64,000 nucleotides of DNA from Nitrososphaeraceae archaeon (GTDB lineage Archaea > Thermoproteota > Nitrososphaeria > Nitrososphaerales > Nitrososphaeraceae). This document shows positions 9,606 to 18,933 of the stretch, one piece after another. Positions within the stretch are counted from its first letter, which is position 1; every line of letters starts with the position of its first letter. The stretch is from assembly GCA_009377575.1 (NCBI GenBank), contig WHTU01000009.1, positions 25,825-89,824 on the forward strand, written 5' to 3'. The notes beneath the pieces are model-generated. The model was not told the origin of the DNA, did not search any database, and worked only from the letters and a program-made list of their open reading frames with translations. A program made the translations under genes and the position numbers.

Positions 9606-10196
9606 ATGAAATCCTTCAAATTCATATGCGATAAGGCTATTCCCTTGGATATGATAAACGTTGATACTGACCAGATCATCCCTAAACAGTTCCTTAAAAT
9701 GGTAAAGAAGGAAGGCTATGGCGAATTTCTCTTTTACAACTGGCGATATCAAAACGACGGGACGCTTTTAACTGACTTTGTTCTAAACGACAAGAGATAT
9801 TCAGGAAGACGAATCCTTCTTACCCGAGATAATTTTGGCAGCGGGAGCTCCCGCGAGCATGCGGTATGGGCATTAAGGGATTTTGGTATTACTGTGCTAA
9901 TTGCTCCATCATTTGCCGACATCTTCTATAATAATTGCTTCAAGAATGGGATCTTACCTGTCCAGCTTGAGCGCCAAAATGTAGAATTTCTGTTTAAGAA
10001 TTCTGAAAATGAGGATATTGTAGTTGATTTAGATAAACAAAAGGTAGTTTGTTGTGATCATTCATTCAGTTTTCTTATAAATGAATTTCACAAGAGGATG
10101 TTGATGCAAGGACTAGATGAGATAGGACTAACCCTTGAACTGGAGAGCGCTATAGTAGACTATGAATCTAAAAGACGCAATCATTCTTCTGCATAA
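9606..10196 (+). CDS. leuD: 3-isopropylmalate dehydratase small subunit
   Basis: 196 aa. Swivel-domain partner of LeuC. The signature DNFGSGSSREHAVWALRDFG (about residues 76-95) and the N-terminal VDTDQIIPKQFLK are present. Length is typical of bacterial-type LeuD. Tight spacing to leuC implies one transcript. Other leucine genes (leuA, leuB) are not in the window. Confidence 0.95.
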   Translation: MKSFKFICDKAIPLDMINVDTDQIIPKQFLKMVKKEGYGEFLFYNWRYQNDGTLLTDFVLNDKRYSGRRILLTRDNFGSGSSREHAVWALRDFGITVLIAPSFADIFYNNCFKNGILPVQLERQNVEFLFKNSENEDIVVDLDKQKVVCCDHSFSFLINEFHKRMLMQGLDEIGLTLELESAIVDYESKRRNHSSA

Positions 10197-10980
10197 TGCT
10201 TCCTCATTCTTCCCCACCTGTCCTTATATGTTATAGTAATAAATACTTGATTATGCAAACGTCGTAGATTGTTATAATTGATATGGACCGCTAGTACAGT
10301 ATTATCAATTTACTTACTCCTTAGTAAAATGGCAATTCTGATTAATTACTATTACACAATGGTGCCTGTCACAAGGCTTTTGAAATATTAAAAGGAGGTG
10401 CTTCGATCGCTTGTGTATTGAGATAACCAAACAAATGAGAAGGTATGATTCAATATTATATTCACGAGTTAGGAATCTCGTCACAGTAGAATCAACTGAA
10501 GACCAATCAATTCTTCACAAAAGATGCTCCCCCAGCAAGTTTATTCTCTTGTCGGTAACAGCAGATAAGGTTACAATCATTGGATATTCTTAATTCTTAT
10601 TTGGAATTTAAGCGTTAAAGGTGATCAGCAGTATATCTACGACATACGAAGTTTGGGAGGTTCATTGCAGCCATTAAGTTTGATCTATTTTTGAAAACGC
10701 ATACGAAAAATTAGGATGAGGTAATAGTAAATATTCGAAAATAAAATACTAGAAGTAATCTCATATAATAAAGACTGAACTAATGAGCGCCATATAGAAA
10801 AGAAGTTCAATGTACCTAGGTTGAAATCTTGGAAAAGAACCCAAATATCTGTGTAACAAAGAAGCGGCAGAGTACGAGGATCCACTTTTGAATTTCGGGT
10901 GTAATGGACGTATACGTATCAAGATGGACTTCGTCCAACCATCCAATACAATTATTAGGGGTTTTTCTTACCCACACCTT
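10197..10980. other. Intergenic region before L15e
   Basis: About 780 bases without a confident gene. It holds one weak 60-codon frame (10411-10593, listed separately) and the L15e promoter. No RNA gene or repeat recognised. Confidence 0.4.
10411..10593 (+). CDS. Possible small protein, weak support
   Basis: 60 aa with TTG start. The only support is a good Shine-Dalgarno-like GGAGGTG starting 18 bases upstream. Composition is mixed and no motif is visible. Could be a chance frame. Confidence 0.25.
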   Translation: MCIEITKQMRRYDSILYSRVRNLVTVESTEDQSILHKRCSPSKFILLSVTADKVTIIGYS

Positions 10981-11439
10981 ATGCGACATTACATTGCTGA
11001 CACTTGGCTTAAAATGTGGAAATCAAATTCAGACGAGCTAAAGGGAAAGGCAATTAATTGGAGGAAAGAACCGTCAATTCATAGGATTCCAAGACCGAGT
11101 AGGCTAGATCGGGCTCGAAAGATTGGTTATAAGGCTAAACAAGGCATAGTTGTGGTACGCGCAAGAGTAGGCAGAGGCGGAATGAGAAAACAAAGACCCG
11201 TGTCAGGTAGAAGACCTAAACACTTAGGCGTTGTACGTATTAAGCAAGGAACCAGTATGCGAAAAGTCGCAGAAAAAAGAGTGGGTGAGAAGTTTCCAAA
11301 TTTGGAAGTAGTGGGATCTTATTACTTGCATAAGGACGGAATGCATCAGTGGTTTGAGGTAGTCCTGGTAGATCCTATGCATGGATCCATTTCCAAAGAT
11401 AGAGAAATGAGAGGAAAGCTTGTCGCTTTTTCCAAATAG
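10981..11439 (+). CDS. rpl15e: 50S ribosomal protein L15e
   Basis: 152 aa from the ATG at 10981, giving the family start (MRHYIADTW); the open frame continues 31 codons upstream, but that part is not conserved-looking. Signatures are the basic core RPSRLDRARKIGYKAKQG, VVVRARVGRGGMRKQRP and HLGVVRIKQGTSMRKVAEKR. Archaea/eukaryote-specific large-subunit protein. Stop codon TAG. Monocistronic. Confidence 0.95.
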   Translation: MRHYIADTWLKMWKSNSDELKGKAINWRKEPSIHRIPRPSRLDRARKIGYKAKQGIVVVRARVGRGGMRKQRPVSGRRPKHLGVVRIKQGTSMRKVAEKRVGEKFPNLEVVGSYYLHKDGMHQWFEVVLVDPMHGSISKDREMRGKLVAFSK

Positions 11440-11470
11440 ACAAGCGGCGTTGCATACCATTAGTATATTC

Positions 11471-11869
11471 TCAATTGCTCATGCTGGGATCTCCATGCAT
11501 TTTAATAGATTCAACTATCTTTAGGATTTCTTGGTTTTCTGCGTCTTTTTCCAAGGTAATATAGAAAAATCCTCTAGTTATTGGTATCGTTACTATTTTG
11601 ACCTTTTCATTTTCAGTAATTGTGAATCTTGTCTTACCTATAGCCTTTTCAAATTTCTTTCTTAGTTGGTTCCTAGTTGCTTCCAGAAAGTTCTCATCTC
11701 TAGCCTCATCAGGAGAAAACAATGGTATAACACCTTTGCGAAGCTGTCCTGAAATAGTTCTTCCAAAATTGTTCATCAAACCGACATACCTAATTTTGGG
11801 TGACAGCTCTAAAAATTGTCTACATAACTTTCTGTTTTTTTGTAATTTCTCTTCATCAGCGCCATTCAT
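11471..11869 (-). CDS. DUF6659-like protein
   Basis: 132 aa. The pattern PKIRYVGLMNNFGRTISGQLRKG, a central FLEATRNQLRKKFEKAIGK helix and IVTIPITRGFFYITLEKD match the thaumarchaeal DUF6659 family, which looks roadblock/profilin-like (a small alpha/beta sensor-like fold). Function unknown. It is convergent with L15e. The family name is from memory of similar sequences; the open frame is secure. Confidence 0.7.
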   Translation of the reverse strand: MNGADEEKLQKNRKLCRQFLELSPKIRYVGLMNNFGRTISGQLRKGVIPLFSPDEARDENFLEATRNQLRKKFEKAIGKTRFTITENEKVKIVTIPITRGFFYITLEKDAENQEILKIVESIKMHGDPSMSN

Positions 11870-12125
11870 CGCGTAGAGCTATAAAATTCTAGAAATATAT
11901 TTGTTCAATCTTTGAGCATTATTGTGATTATGTGAAAGCGGTGATCTTGAAAGCGAAAAACCCCACTATTTGAAAGCAGAATGAGGCGACCTCCCCCCCT
12001 CAAATTGGCTTTGATTATTCTGGCAAAATTGGTTGCTCATCATTTTAATGTGTATCACGGCATTTATTCCAGTTACAGTTAAATTCAATAACCAGTGAGG
12101 TGTTACTTGTATTCGTAATCTATCA

Positions 12126-12443
12126 TTGGCGCTGGATTTGCTCCGTTCAAAAGCACTTTTCCAAAACACTATCGATGTATGGATCATGTTTTGCGAAGAG
12201 AGGGGAATCGATTGGTATGATATTAATACGTATCGGAGTTTTGTGAGTTATCTTAAATCAAATGGGTTTAAGATGCAGAAATTCCCTCTGTGCATTAAGG
12301 AATCAGCAGGAGTATATGAAAGAGGCAAAGACAAGGCCAAATTTCTAGAGGAATTATCTCATATTTCAACGGACGAAGCAGGAGCTTTCACAATAAAATT
12401 GGCGGATAATACAATGACTACTATACGAAAATTTAGGACTTAG
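12126..12443 (+). CDS. Hypothetical protein
   Basis: 105 aa, TTG start. A helical N-terminal half (NTIDVWIMFCEERGIDWYDINTYRSFVSYLKS split over two helices) precedes a short beta-rich end (AGAFTIKLADNTMTTIRKF). No known motif. It ends 60 bases from the convergent serA stop. The upstream region (11930-11990) repeats the short word TGAAAGC three times. Confidence 0.5.
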   Translation: MALDLLRSKALFQNTIDVWIMFCEERGIDWYDINTYRSFVSYLKSNGFKMQKFPLCIKESAGVYERGKDKAKFLEELSHISTDEAGAFTIKLADNTMTTIRKFRT

Positions 12444-12503
12444 CTTTACAACCTTTTGATGCAACTCTAGGTAGATTCTAGACCAATTTCATTTAGATTA
12501 TTG

Positions 12504-13439
12504 TCAAACGGATACCTCTTGGAATCTGTGAATGAGTTTCTCAGCAATCACTCTGGCTGCCAATTCCTGTGCTTCTTTGGTTTGCGCACCAATATGAGGA
12601 GTACATAAGACATTAGGCATTTCTAAGAATTTTCTATTAATAGGTGGCTCGACCTCAAAGACGTCCAGTCCAGCTCCAGCTATTTTTTGATCTTTCAAAA
12701 GGTCGTACAGAGCGTTTTCATCCACGATCCCTCCTCTTGAAGTATTGATAATGTAGCTTGACTTTTTCATTCTAGAAAGAAGATTACTATCGAAAAGATG
12801 GTATGTGTCGGACGATAGCGGAACATGGATGGTTATGAAATCAGAACTCTCAACTAGTGTATTTAGATCAGCATTAATCATGCTAACTTCGTTGATGTAT
12901 TCTCTGCTAATAGGGTAAATGTCGTAGCCTATGATATTCATTCTTAATGCTCTAGCAATACGCCCTACGTTTCTTCCTATATTCCCTACACCGACAATGC
13001 CTAGATACTTCCCACTCAGTTCTGTTCCCATCAGAGACTTTTTGATCCAATTTCCTTTTGACGTTTCAGAATGCGCATGTGTAATAAAGCGAGCCAATGA
13101 TATCATGGAACCGATGACCAACTCTGACACTGCGTTTGTTGCAGCTTCTTGAGCATTTATGACTTGTATGTTCTTACTTTTCGCATAGTTGGTATCAACG
13201 TTATCTAGTCCTACTCCCACACGTGCAATGACTTTAAGTGAACGTCCATTTTCAATAATGTCTTTAGAAACATTCGTCCTGCTCCGCACAACTAAAACGT
13301 CGTAACCATTAACAAGGGACATGAGTTTTTCAAGCGTAATATCTGGCTGATAATCAACTATCATTCCAGCCTTTGTTAATATGTCAACCCCTATCTTATC
13401 AATTGAGTCACAGATAAGAACTTTCCAAACACCGCTCAT
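12504..13439 (-). CDS. serA: D-3-phosphoglycerate dehydrogenase, short form
   Basis: 311 aa. D-isomer-specific 2-hydroxyacid dehydrogenase: substrate-binding VVRSRTNVSKDII, NAD-binding GIVGVGNIGRNVGRIARAL (about residues 146-164), catalytic Arg near INTSRGGIVDENAL, Glu in DVFEVEPP and His in TPHIGAQT. At 311 aa it has no ACT or ASB regulatory domain, as in other thaumarchaeal SerA-like proteins. It probably initiates serine synthesis, though a related hydroxyacid dehydrogenase cannot be excluded. Confidence 0.85.
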   Translation of the reverse strand: MSGVWKVLICDSIDKIGVDILTKAGMIVDYQPDITLEKLMSLVNGYDVLVVRSRTNVSKDIIENGRSLKVIARVGVGLDNVDTNYAKSKNIQVINAQEAATNAVSELVIGSMISLARFITHAHSETSKGNWIKKSLMGTELSGKYLGIVGVGNIGRNVGRIARALRMNIIGYDIYPISREYINEVSMINADLNTLVESSDFITIHVPLSSDTYHLFDSNLLSRMKKSSYIINTSRGGIVDENALYDLLKDQKIAGAGLDVFEVEPPINRKFLEMPNVLCTPHIGAQTKEAQELAARVIAEKLIHRFQEVSV

Positions 13440-14255
13440 ATTGGTCAGGCAACTATTAGCCTATATATACTATTTCAAGATGAATTCAAGATTTCATATG
13501 TCCTCGGTGGAGATTCCAAGTGACAACTATGATATATGTGATCGGTCGTGTAAGTCATGTTGAAGCCCCTAATTAGAAACTATAGAACTCCCTTCTTAAA
13601 TATGCCTTATTGGTAACGCAATACATGATTATGTTCAAGAAACAAATTATTACTAGAAATTTGAAAATACTTTATCATTGACACGGTTCATTTTAATCAC
13701 CATTTCTAATCGAATGGGTTCGAATCAAATCAAATATTGCTGCTACCCGGCCCGACACACGTACTATCGGATTTGTGATTGAATATGTCTTTTGTGTGAT
13801 CAAATAATGAACTATTAAATTATTCCCTCAACTGGCTGTCACAATTTGAAGTAATTTTTCATTGCCGCAACCATTGAATGCCTTGAATTAACCTAGTAGT
13901 CTTGATACGATACAAAGTATCTAATTAGCCCGATCCTTTCTGGGAAGAGCAACTATTGCTAAGGCCATTAGAAATACTAATTTTCCTCTTGTGCGGGCAT
14001 TAATAAATAAGATCGTTAATGGTCTCCATGTATTCTATTTATGACAAAGGTTGTTAAAACCGTTACTAACTGCCAGGAGCGTAGCATGGGAAGAAAATAT
14101 AGCTAGCAATATTATTAGACTAATTGTATGATAAGGTTTATCGTTGTCATGATTCTTGTTGTGAGCCCTCTTTATGCCCTAGATAGTTGCTCATCGTGCT
14201 ACCACGGGTCGTCGATATTCGCCCCATCTAACTGGAATAATAAGGGTTAAAGCCT
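13440..14255. other. Intergenic region, gene-poor
   Basis: About 815 bases. Apart from a 40-codon secreted-looking frame at 14128-14250 no gene is supported. A GGGTTCGAATC word near 13717 resembles a tRNA T-loop, but no T-stem or cloverleaf can be built around it. Confidence 0.4.
14128..14250 (+). CDS. Possible short secreted CxxC peptide
   Basis: 40 aa. The N-terminus MIRFIVVMILVVSPLYALDS looks like a signal peptide, followed by CSSCYHG and a short tail ending 6 bases before the convergent HTH/coiled-coil stop. It could equally be the remains of a longer secreted protein. No ribosome binding site. Confidence 0.3.
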   Translation: MIRFIVVMILVVSPLYALDSCSSCYHGSSIFAPSNWNNKG

Positions 14256-15974
14256 TCACGAGACGAGTATTTCTGATTCTAGTTCCTCAATCGCTTCTTG
14301 CAACTTGTTCTGTGTTCTGCTATTTAGCATGTAATTCAATCTGGAATGCATTATGCCCATAGCTCTAATTACGGATACTTTCAAGTCTTCACGATCAACA
14401 TACTGCCCTCTTGCGGCTTTTACTAGAGGAGAAAATTCTGCAGTAGCTCCAATCTTCTGAAAAAGATCAAGTTGTTGCTTAGTATTGGCGTCAAGAGTTT
14501 GTAAGCTTTTTACTGTCTGTTCAGCGATGGACATTGATTGCTGCTTTACAGATCGGAGGGACTCTTCTGTAGCTTTATTCGATTCAGCAATCTTTGCCTC
14601 CAGATCCTTCAAAAATATCTGAATTAATCTAATTCCGAGTGACACTTCGAATTTTATGCTTAATGATATCTTTTTAGCCTCTTCTTTCAATACTTTTACT
14701 CTGTCTGTTAGATGTTCCTCCTCCAACCTTAATGCCTTCACTATTGATTCAAGTTGTGTCCTCGCATTCACTAGGCCGCCGTATTGAAGCAAATCCTCAT
14801 TCATGCTGGACGGGTCTCTTGTATATCCCTTCACAATATTGTTCCAATATACAATATCGCTCTGTGAAACCCCGTATTCAAAGAGTTCTCCAAGTTTAAC
14901 ATGAATATCCTTAAGTTTCGAGCACTCAAGTGAAATTGATCGAAACTCCTGTTGGGCGTCAATCAATGATTTGTTCATCTCCTCAATCCTCTTCTCGAAG
15001 CCAAGTTTAGCATCATATTGATCTTCGATATCACTACAAAATTTCTTAAATGCTAATTGTGGATGGATATTGTTACTCTTGGAAATTTCAAAAATAGTAT
15101 TTCTCAGCATTGTTAGCTCTTTCAGACCACACTCCATACTCTCAAGCTGATCATACAAACCAAGACACATCTGGCAGAGGGATAACCTATTCTCGTTTTC
15201 CACTCGCTCGCGGACAGTTTTGTTTAATCTTTGTTCTTCTACGACTACTTTGTCCTGTAGCTCCAGCTGTCTTTCCTGAAGGTTATCAATTGCAGATAGT
15301 TTGGTCGTGATTGTTCTGGGTTCGTACAAACATTCTTTTACGTTATAAAGCACCCTTGCTAGCTTGTTTATTTCAGGGAGATTGTCAAATGATAACCCAG
15401 ATTTCGATAACATATCCTTCAAACCGATAAACTCATTAATGTTACTAATTGCAATCTTGCTGTTCTTCAATGCCTCTTCTCGTTCTTTCTTGGCGGTTGC
15501 TTGATCCCTTCGCAATATACTCAGCTCCTGCTCTAATTTTTGCTTTTCCACGATCATCGTCTGAACGATTTGTGGGATTCGTGAAATTGGAGTTTTTTCT
15601 GCCATGGAAAGTATCTCTTGTGAGCAATCAACAATCGCCTGAGGTGTTATGCTCTTACTTTGACATCTTTGATACACCTGAGAAACAAATGATTCGAGAT
15701 TTTCTTCATCTACTCTTAACTTTCTTAGCACTCCGAGAATTCTACAACCTAGAACGCACTGCGATGCGGTAATTCCCAATCTCCTTAACTCGGTCGAAAA
15801 TTGCCTAAGTGTATCAGCATTGGGAATTCCTATCTCTGCCTTCCACTCAGAGATTATAGCAGAAATTGTCCCGGCTCCTAATCCCATAGCAGCGGAGATC
15901 TTGTCTCTCTGTTCTCCCTTGAGCCATCTTGTAATTATCTCAATCCTCGAATTATGAAGCAATTCTACTGTCAT
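14256..15974 (-). CDS. HTH plus long coiled-coil protein
   Basis: 572 aa. Residues about 10-50 form a resolvase/transposase-like helix-turn-helix (IITRWLKGEQRDKISAAMGLGAGTISAII split as helix-turn-helix). Residues about 50-130 form a helical domain with conserved-looking Cys (QCVLGC), then long coiled coils run at about 135-190, 235-270, 325-365 and 400-500, and a helical C-terminus. This layout recalls SMC-like or bactofilament-type DNA-bound scaffolds, but no ATPase is present. Similar HTH/coiled-coil proteins occur in multiple copies in group I.1b thaumarchaea (from memory). Its own promoter carries iterated TGACGA boxes, suggesting self-binding. Function unknown. Confidence 0.8.
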   Translation of the reverse strand: MTVELLHNSRIEIITRWLKGEQRDKISAAMGLGAGTISAIISEWKAEIGIPNADTLRQFSTELRRLGITASQCVLGCRILGVLRKLRVDEENLESFVSQVYQRCQSKSITPQAIVDCSQEILSMAEKTPISRIPQIVQTMIVEKQKLEQELSILRRDQATAKKEREEALKNSKIAISNINEFIGLKDMLSKSGLSFDNLPEINKLARVLYNVKECLYEPRTITTKLSAIDNLQERQLELQDKVVVEEQRLNKTVRERVENENRLSLCQMCLGLYDQLESMECGLKELTMLRNTIFEISKSNNIHPQLAFKKFCSDIEDQYDAKLGFEKRIEEMNKSLIDAQQEFRSISLECSKLKDIHVKLGELFEYGVSQSDIVYWNNIVKGYTRDPSSMNEDLLQYGGLVNARTQLESIVKALRLEEEHLTDRVKVLKEEAKKISLSIKFEVSLGIRLIQIFLKDLEAKIAESNKATEESLRSVKQQSMSIAEQTVKSLQTLDANTKQQLDLFQKIGATAEFSPLVKAARGQYVDREDLKVSVIRAMGIMHSRLNYMLNSRTQNKLQEAIEELESEILVS

Positions 15975-16004
15975 TATTCTTCTAATACATTATTATTCTC
16001 ATTT

Positions 16005-16013
16005 CTTATATAA
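16005..16013 (-). promoter_or_regulatory. TATA box of the HTH/coiled-coil gene
   Basis: On the minus strand CTTATATAAG lies about 32-39 bases before the ATG at 15974, a canonical archaeal TATA position. The TGACGA iterons begin immediately upstream of it. Confidence 0.6.
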
Positions 16014-16021
16014 GAGTTTTC

Positions 16022-16082
16022 GGCACAATCGTCAAAAAACCTCGTCAAAATCGTCGTCGATCTTGTCGTCATTCTCGTCATT
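16022..16082 (-). promoter_or_regulatory. Iterated TGACGA boxes upstream of the HTH/coiled-coil promoter
   Basis: Reading the minus strand, TGACGA occurs at 16080-16075, 16071-16066, 16047-16042 and 16034-16029, with a TCGACGACGA element between (16060-16051). Five GACGA words in 60 bases abut the TATA box. This is typical of a cooperative regulator site; the obvious candidate ligand is the HTH protein encoded downstream. Confidence 0.6.
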
Positions 16083-16334
16083 TGAAATCTGCCCCTCAAT
16101 GGGGCCAATGGGTTATTACAGTAGGATATTTCAGCAAGCCAGCGATATAGTTATATTGAAAAGTAGATAAAACAGTATCAAAAGCCCCAGGATGTCATTC
16201 ATCAGATATCGAATTATGAGAATTAGAAGGCTAACTAAGAATAGAGCATATTTGATCGTTAGAGCTTTGCTTTTCCTGTATTTGAAAATAAAAATAAAAT
16301 TAGGCTGGTATTGACTTCAACGCAGTCAATCGGA

Positions 16335-18500
16335 CTATGCTTTAGCTAAGCCAATTCTTACATCTACGGCCCTTGTTCCTGCTCCTTCTTCGAACACAAG
16401 GAGTGGATTCATATCGAACTCTTCTATTTCCGGAAAATCAGTTACTAACTGTGATAATTTCTGAAGATTTTCCGCCAATGCTTTTAGGTCTGAGGGTTTC
16501 TCGCCCCTGGCTCCTTTCAATAATTTAATCGACTTTATCGACTCAATCATCTCAGTAGCGTCTTTTTCGGTTACGGGGGCTATTCTAAACGTAACATCTT
16601 TGAGAACTTCAACATAAATCCCCCCGAGACCAAACATTAACAGTGGACCGAACAAAGGATCGCGTTTGGCACCGATAATAGTCTCCTTGCCGGATCTGAC
16701 CATCTCCTGAATTAAAATGCCTTTTATTAACGCATCCTTATTGTATTTTTGTATATTTCCGATGATATCATTGTAACCCTTTCTTACTTCTTGCTCATTA
16801 GAAAGGCCTATCTTAACCCCTCCTGCATCAGATTTGTGAATGATCTGCGGGGAGACTATTTTCATAACTAAAGGATACCCGATGTTTCTTGCTGCCTCGG
16901 CGCATTCATCTTCTTTTTTTGCCAAGTAACTCTTGGGAGTTTGAAAACCGTAAGCTTGAAGAACTTCGTACCCCTCTTCCTCTAACAGGTTAGATCGTCC
17001 TTCTCTCTTAACATTATCGAAAATTTTGGTTACCTTGTCGATATCCACCGGGAAATTCTTTGGTGGTTCCTCCTCTCTTGAGAGCCACCCTCTAAATCTA
17101 TACATCGCGGCAAGTGTTTCTATAGCAGGTTCAGCGTACATAAAATGTGGGATATCTCCATCTGACAATACTTTCTTGTTTTCCTCACCCTCTGCCAAAC
17201 CCATTAGAGCGGCAAGCATAGTCCTCTTTGTTCCTTTTGAAGTGCTCACGATAGTCCTTGCGAGTTCAGTATAGTCTAGAGTGGCTGATGGAGTACACAT
17301 TGTTACAATTGCTCCAACGTTACTATTGGACAGCAATTCAACCAATACTTTCTCGAATCTCTTGTGATCAGCGTCTCCAACTATATCAACCGGATTTCTA
17401 GCCGATCCATGAGGAGGAATAACATTTGAAATTACATCTCTTGAGGAAGATATGTCTGCCATTTTCAGGCGATATTCGGCACATATATCGGTGGAGATTA
17501 TAGCTGGTCCTCCTGCGTTTGACACTATAGCAACTCCCGAATCTTTAGCAGGTACTAATTGTTTTGAAAATGCCGTAGCCAGCTCGAATAGGCTTTGCAT
17601 TGTATTCACACGTATAACTCCTGACTGATCAAATAGCGCATCATATGCCTCATCTGATCCCATTAGAGCTCCTGTGTGAGACATTGCTGCTCTTGCTCCT
17701 TCAGGGGTTCTTCCAGATTTAAGAACAATGATAGGCTTCTTATTTTCCTTGGTTATCTTCTTGGCTACCTTCATGAATTTCCTCGCATCGTGAATATCTT
17801 CTAGGTACATTACGATTACCCGTGTCTCTACGTCATCGGCTAAAAGTTCTAGCACATCATTTTCATCCATATCAACTTTGTTTCCCATGCTAACAACTTT
17901 AGAAAATCCTATCCCTTGTGCGATGGCATCTTCTACTGTAGCAGCACAAATTGCTCCGCTTTGCGATACCAACGCAATCCCTCCATGCTTAGGTGTAATC
18001 TTGAGAAAAGTCGCATTCATCATATTTTCGGGCGAAAGGCTCATTATTCCTAAACAATTTGGACCGATGATTCTTGTTCCGTACTTCGCACCTATCTCCC
18101 CAACTTCCTTTTCTAGTTTGGCACCCACACTGTCAACCTCTTTAAATCCCGCGGTTACTATAATTGCTCCCTTTATTCCTTTCTTTCCTACTTCATCAAT
18201 GACTGAGGGGACAGTTTTATTAGGAGTCACAATGACCGCAAGATCGATATCGTCAGGAATGTCCAGTACGCTCTTGTAGGCCTTCAAGTCGAAGACTGTA
18301 GGATTGGAAGGAGTAACCGGATAAATCCTTCCCTTATACCCTTTCTGTATATTTGAAAATATAGCCCTACCTACACCTGGTTTTTCTGACGCACCAATCA
18401 CTGCTATTGAGGAAGGTGACAAAAATACTTGGCGGGATCCCTCAACTGGCATACTTAGAGGTAAAGACCCAGAAGGATAGTTATAAATGCACTTGTTCAT
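16335..18500 (-). CDS. ADP-forming acyl-CoA synthetase, alpha-beta fusion
   Basis: 721 aa. CoA-binding domain at the N-terminus (SSIAVIGASEKPGVGRAIFS, about residues 29-48), CoA-ligase domains with the phospho-His in AAMSHTGALMGSDEA (about 272), and a C-terminal ATP-grasp domain (GYPLVMKIVSPQIIHKSDAGG). It makes an acyl-CoA from acid, CoA and ATP with release of ADP. In thaumarchaea such fused enzymes serve as 3-hydroxypropionyl- or 4-hydroxybutyryl-CoA synthetases of the carbon-fixation cycle; which of these, or an acetate-type enzyme, is not decidable from sequence reading. A second ATG (residue 17) is a possible start. Confidence 0.88.
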   Translation of the reverse strand: MNKCIYNYPSGSLPLSMPVEGSRQVFLSPSSIAVIGASEKPGVGRAIFSNIQKGYKGRIYPVTPSNPTVFDLKAYKSVLDIPDDIDLAVIVTPNKTVPSVIDEVGKKGIKGAIIVTAGFKEVDSVGAKLEKEVGEIGAKYGTRIIGPNCLGIMSLSPENMMNATFLKITPKHGGIALVSQSGAICAATVEDAIAQGIGFSKVVSMGNKVDMDENDVLELLADDVETRVIVMYLEDIHDARKFMKVAKKITKENKKPIIVLKSGRTPEGARAAMSHTGALMGSDEAYDALFDQSGVIRVNTMQSLFELATAFSKQLVPAKDSGVAIVSNAGGPAIISTDICAEYRLKMADISSSRDVISNVIPPHGSARNPVDIVGDADHKRFEKVLVELLSNSNVGAIVTMCTPSATLDYTELARTIVSTSKGTKRTMLAALMGLAEGEENKKVLSDGDIPHFMYAEPAIETLAAMYRFRGWLSREEEPPKNFPVDIDKVTKIFDNVKREGRSNLLEEEGYEVLQAYGFQTPKSYLAKKEDECAEAARNIGYPLVMKIVSPQIIHKSDAGGVKIGLSNEQEVRKGYNDIIGNIQKYNKDALIKGILIQEMVRSGKETIIGAKRDPLFGPLLMFGLGGIYVEVLKDVTFRIAPVTEKDATEMIESIKSIKLLKGARGEKPSDLKALAENLQKLSQLVTDFPEIEEFDMNPLLVFEEGAGTRAVDVRIGLAKA

Positions 18501-18933
18501 CTTACACTGGCAACGTGAAATTAGCTACTTTAAACACAATTTACTCAGCTAAAAACATGGCAACGCAAATCACATGGTGCAAAAATCTGGGTGGTACAAT
18601 TATCTGATTATCAGTGGACTACTGCGATAAATTGTGATAATTAACAGAAGAGAATACTTGGAGGTGGAGTTGAAAGGAATGAATTCGATTTCATTGTTAG
18701 ATTTGTCTAAAATGACGCAAAAGTTCTGTATCCTCATGCTCTTAGAAAGTAGTATCGATTTATTTGGGTACGATTGTGGCCCCTATGGAGAAGGATATTC
18801 CGATGCTATTACATGCTTCGTTACAGGTAACCATTTCTAGGGAATATTATTTTCAAACATAAGTTATTCAAACCATTTTAGATAGCCAAAATGGTAGAAA
18901 TCATATTGTCAGTTGTCAATAAGTCTAGATGCA
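18501..18933. other. Intergenic region with weak frame
   Basis: About 430 bases between the start of the acyl-CoA synthetase and the stop of the queD-like gene, both minus strand. A 68-codon plus-strand frame at 18634-18840 has no ribosome binding site, promoter or recognisable motif and is not called. The promoter of the synthetase should lie at 18500-18560. Confidence 0.4.

Larger units (their letters stand above)
15975..16334. other. Regulatory intergenic region
   Basis: 360 bases between the stop of the acyl-CoA synthetase and the start of the HTH/coiled-coil gene. It contains the TATA box and iterons listed separately; the remainder (16085-16334) shows no gene. Confidence 0.5.

Noticed and set aside
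13700..13760. tRNA-like T-loop word GGGTTCGAATC
   Set aside because: No matching T-stem, anticodon arm or acceptor stem could be built; the same holds for GGTATTCGAACCC near 62564.
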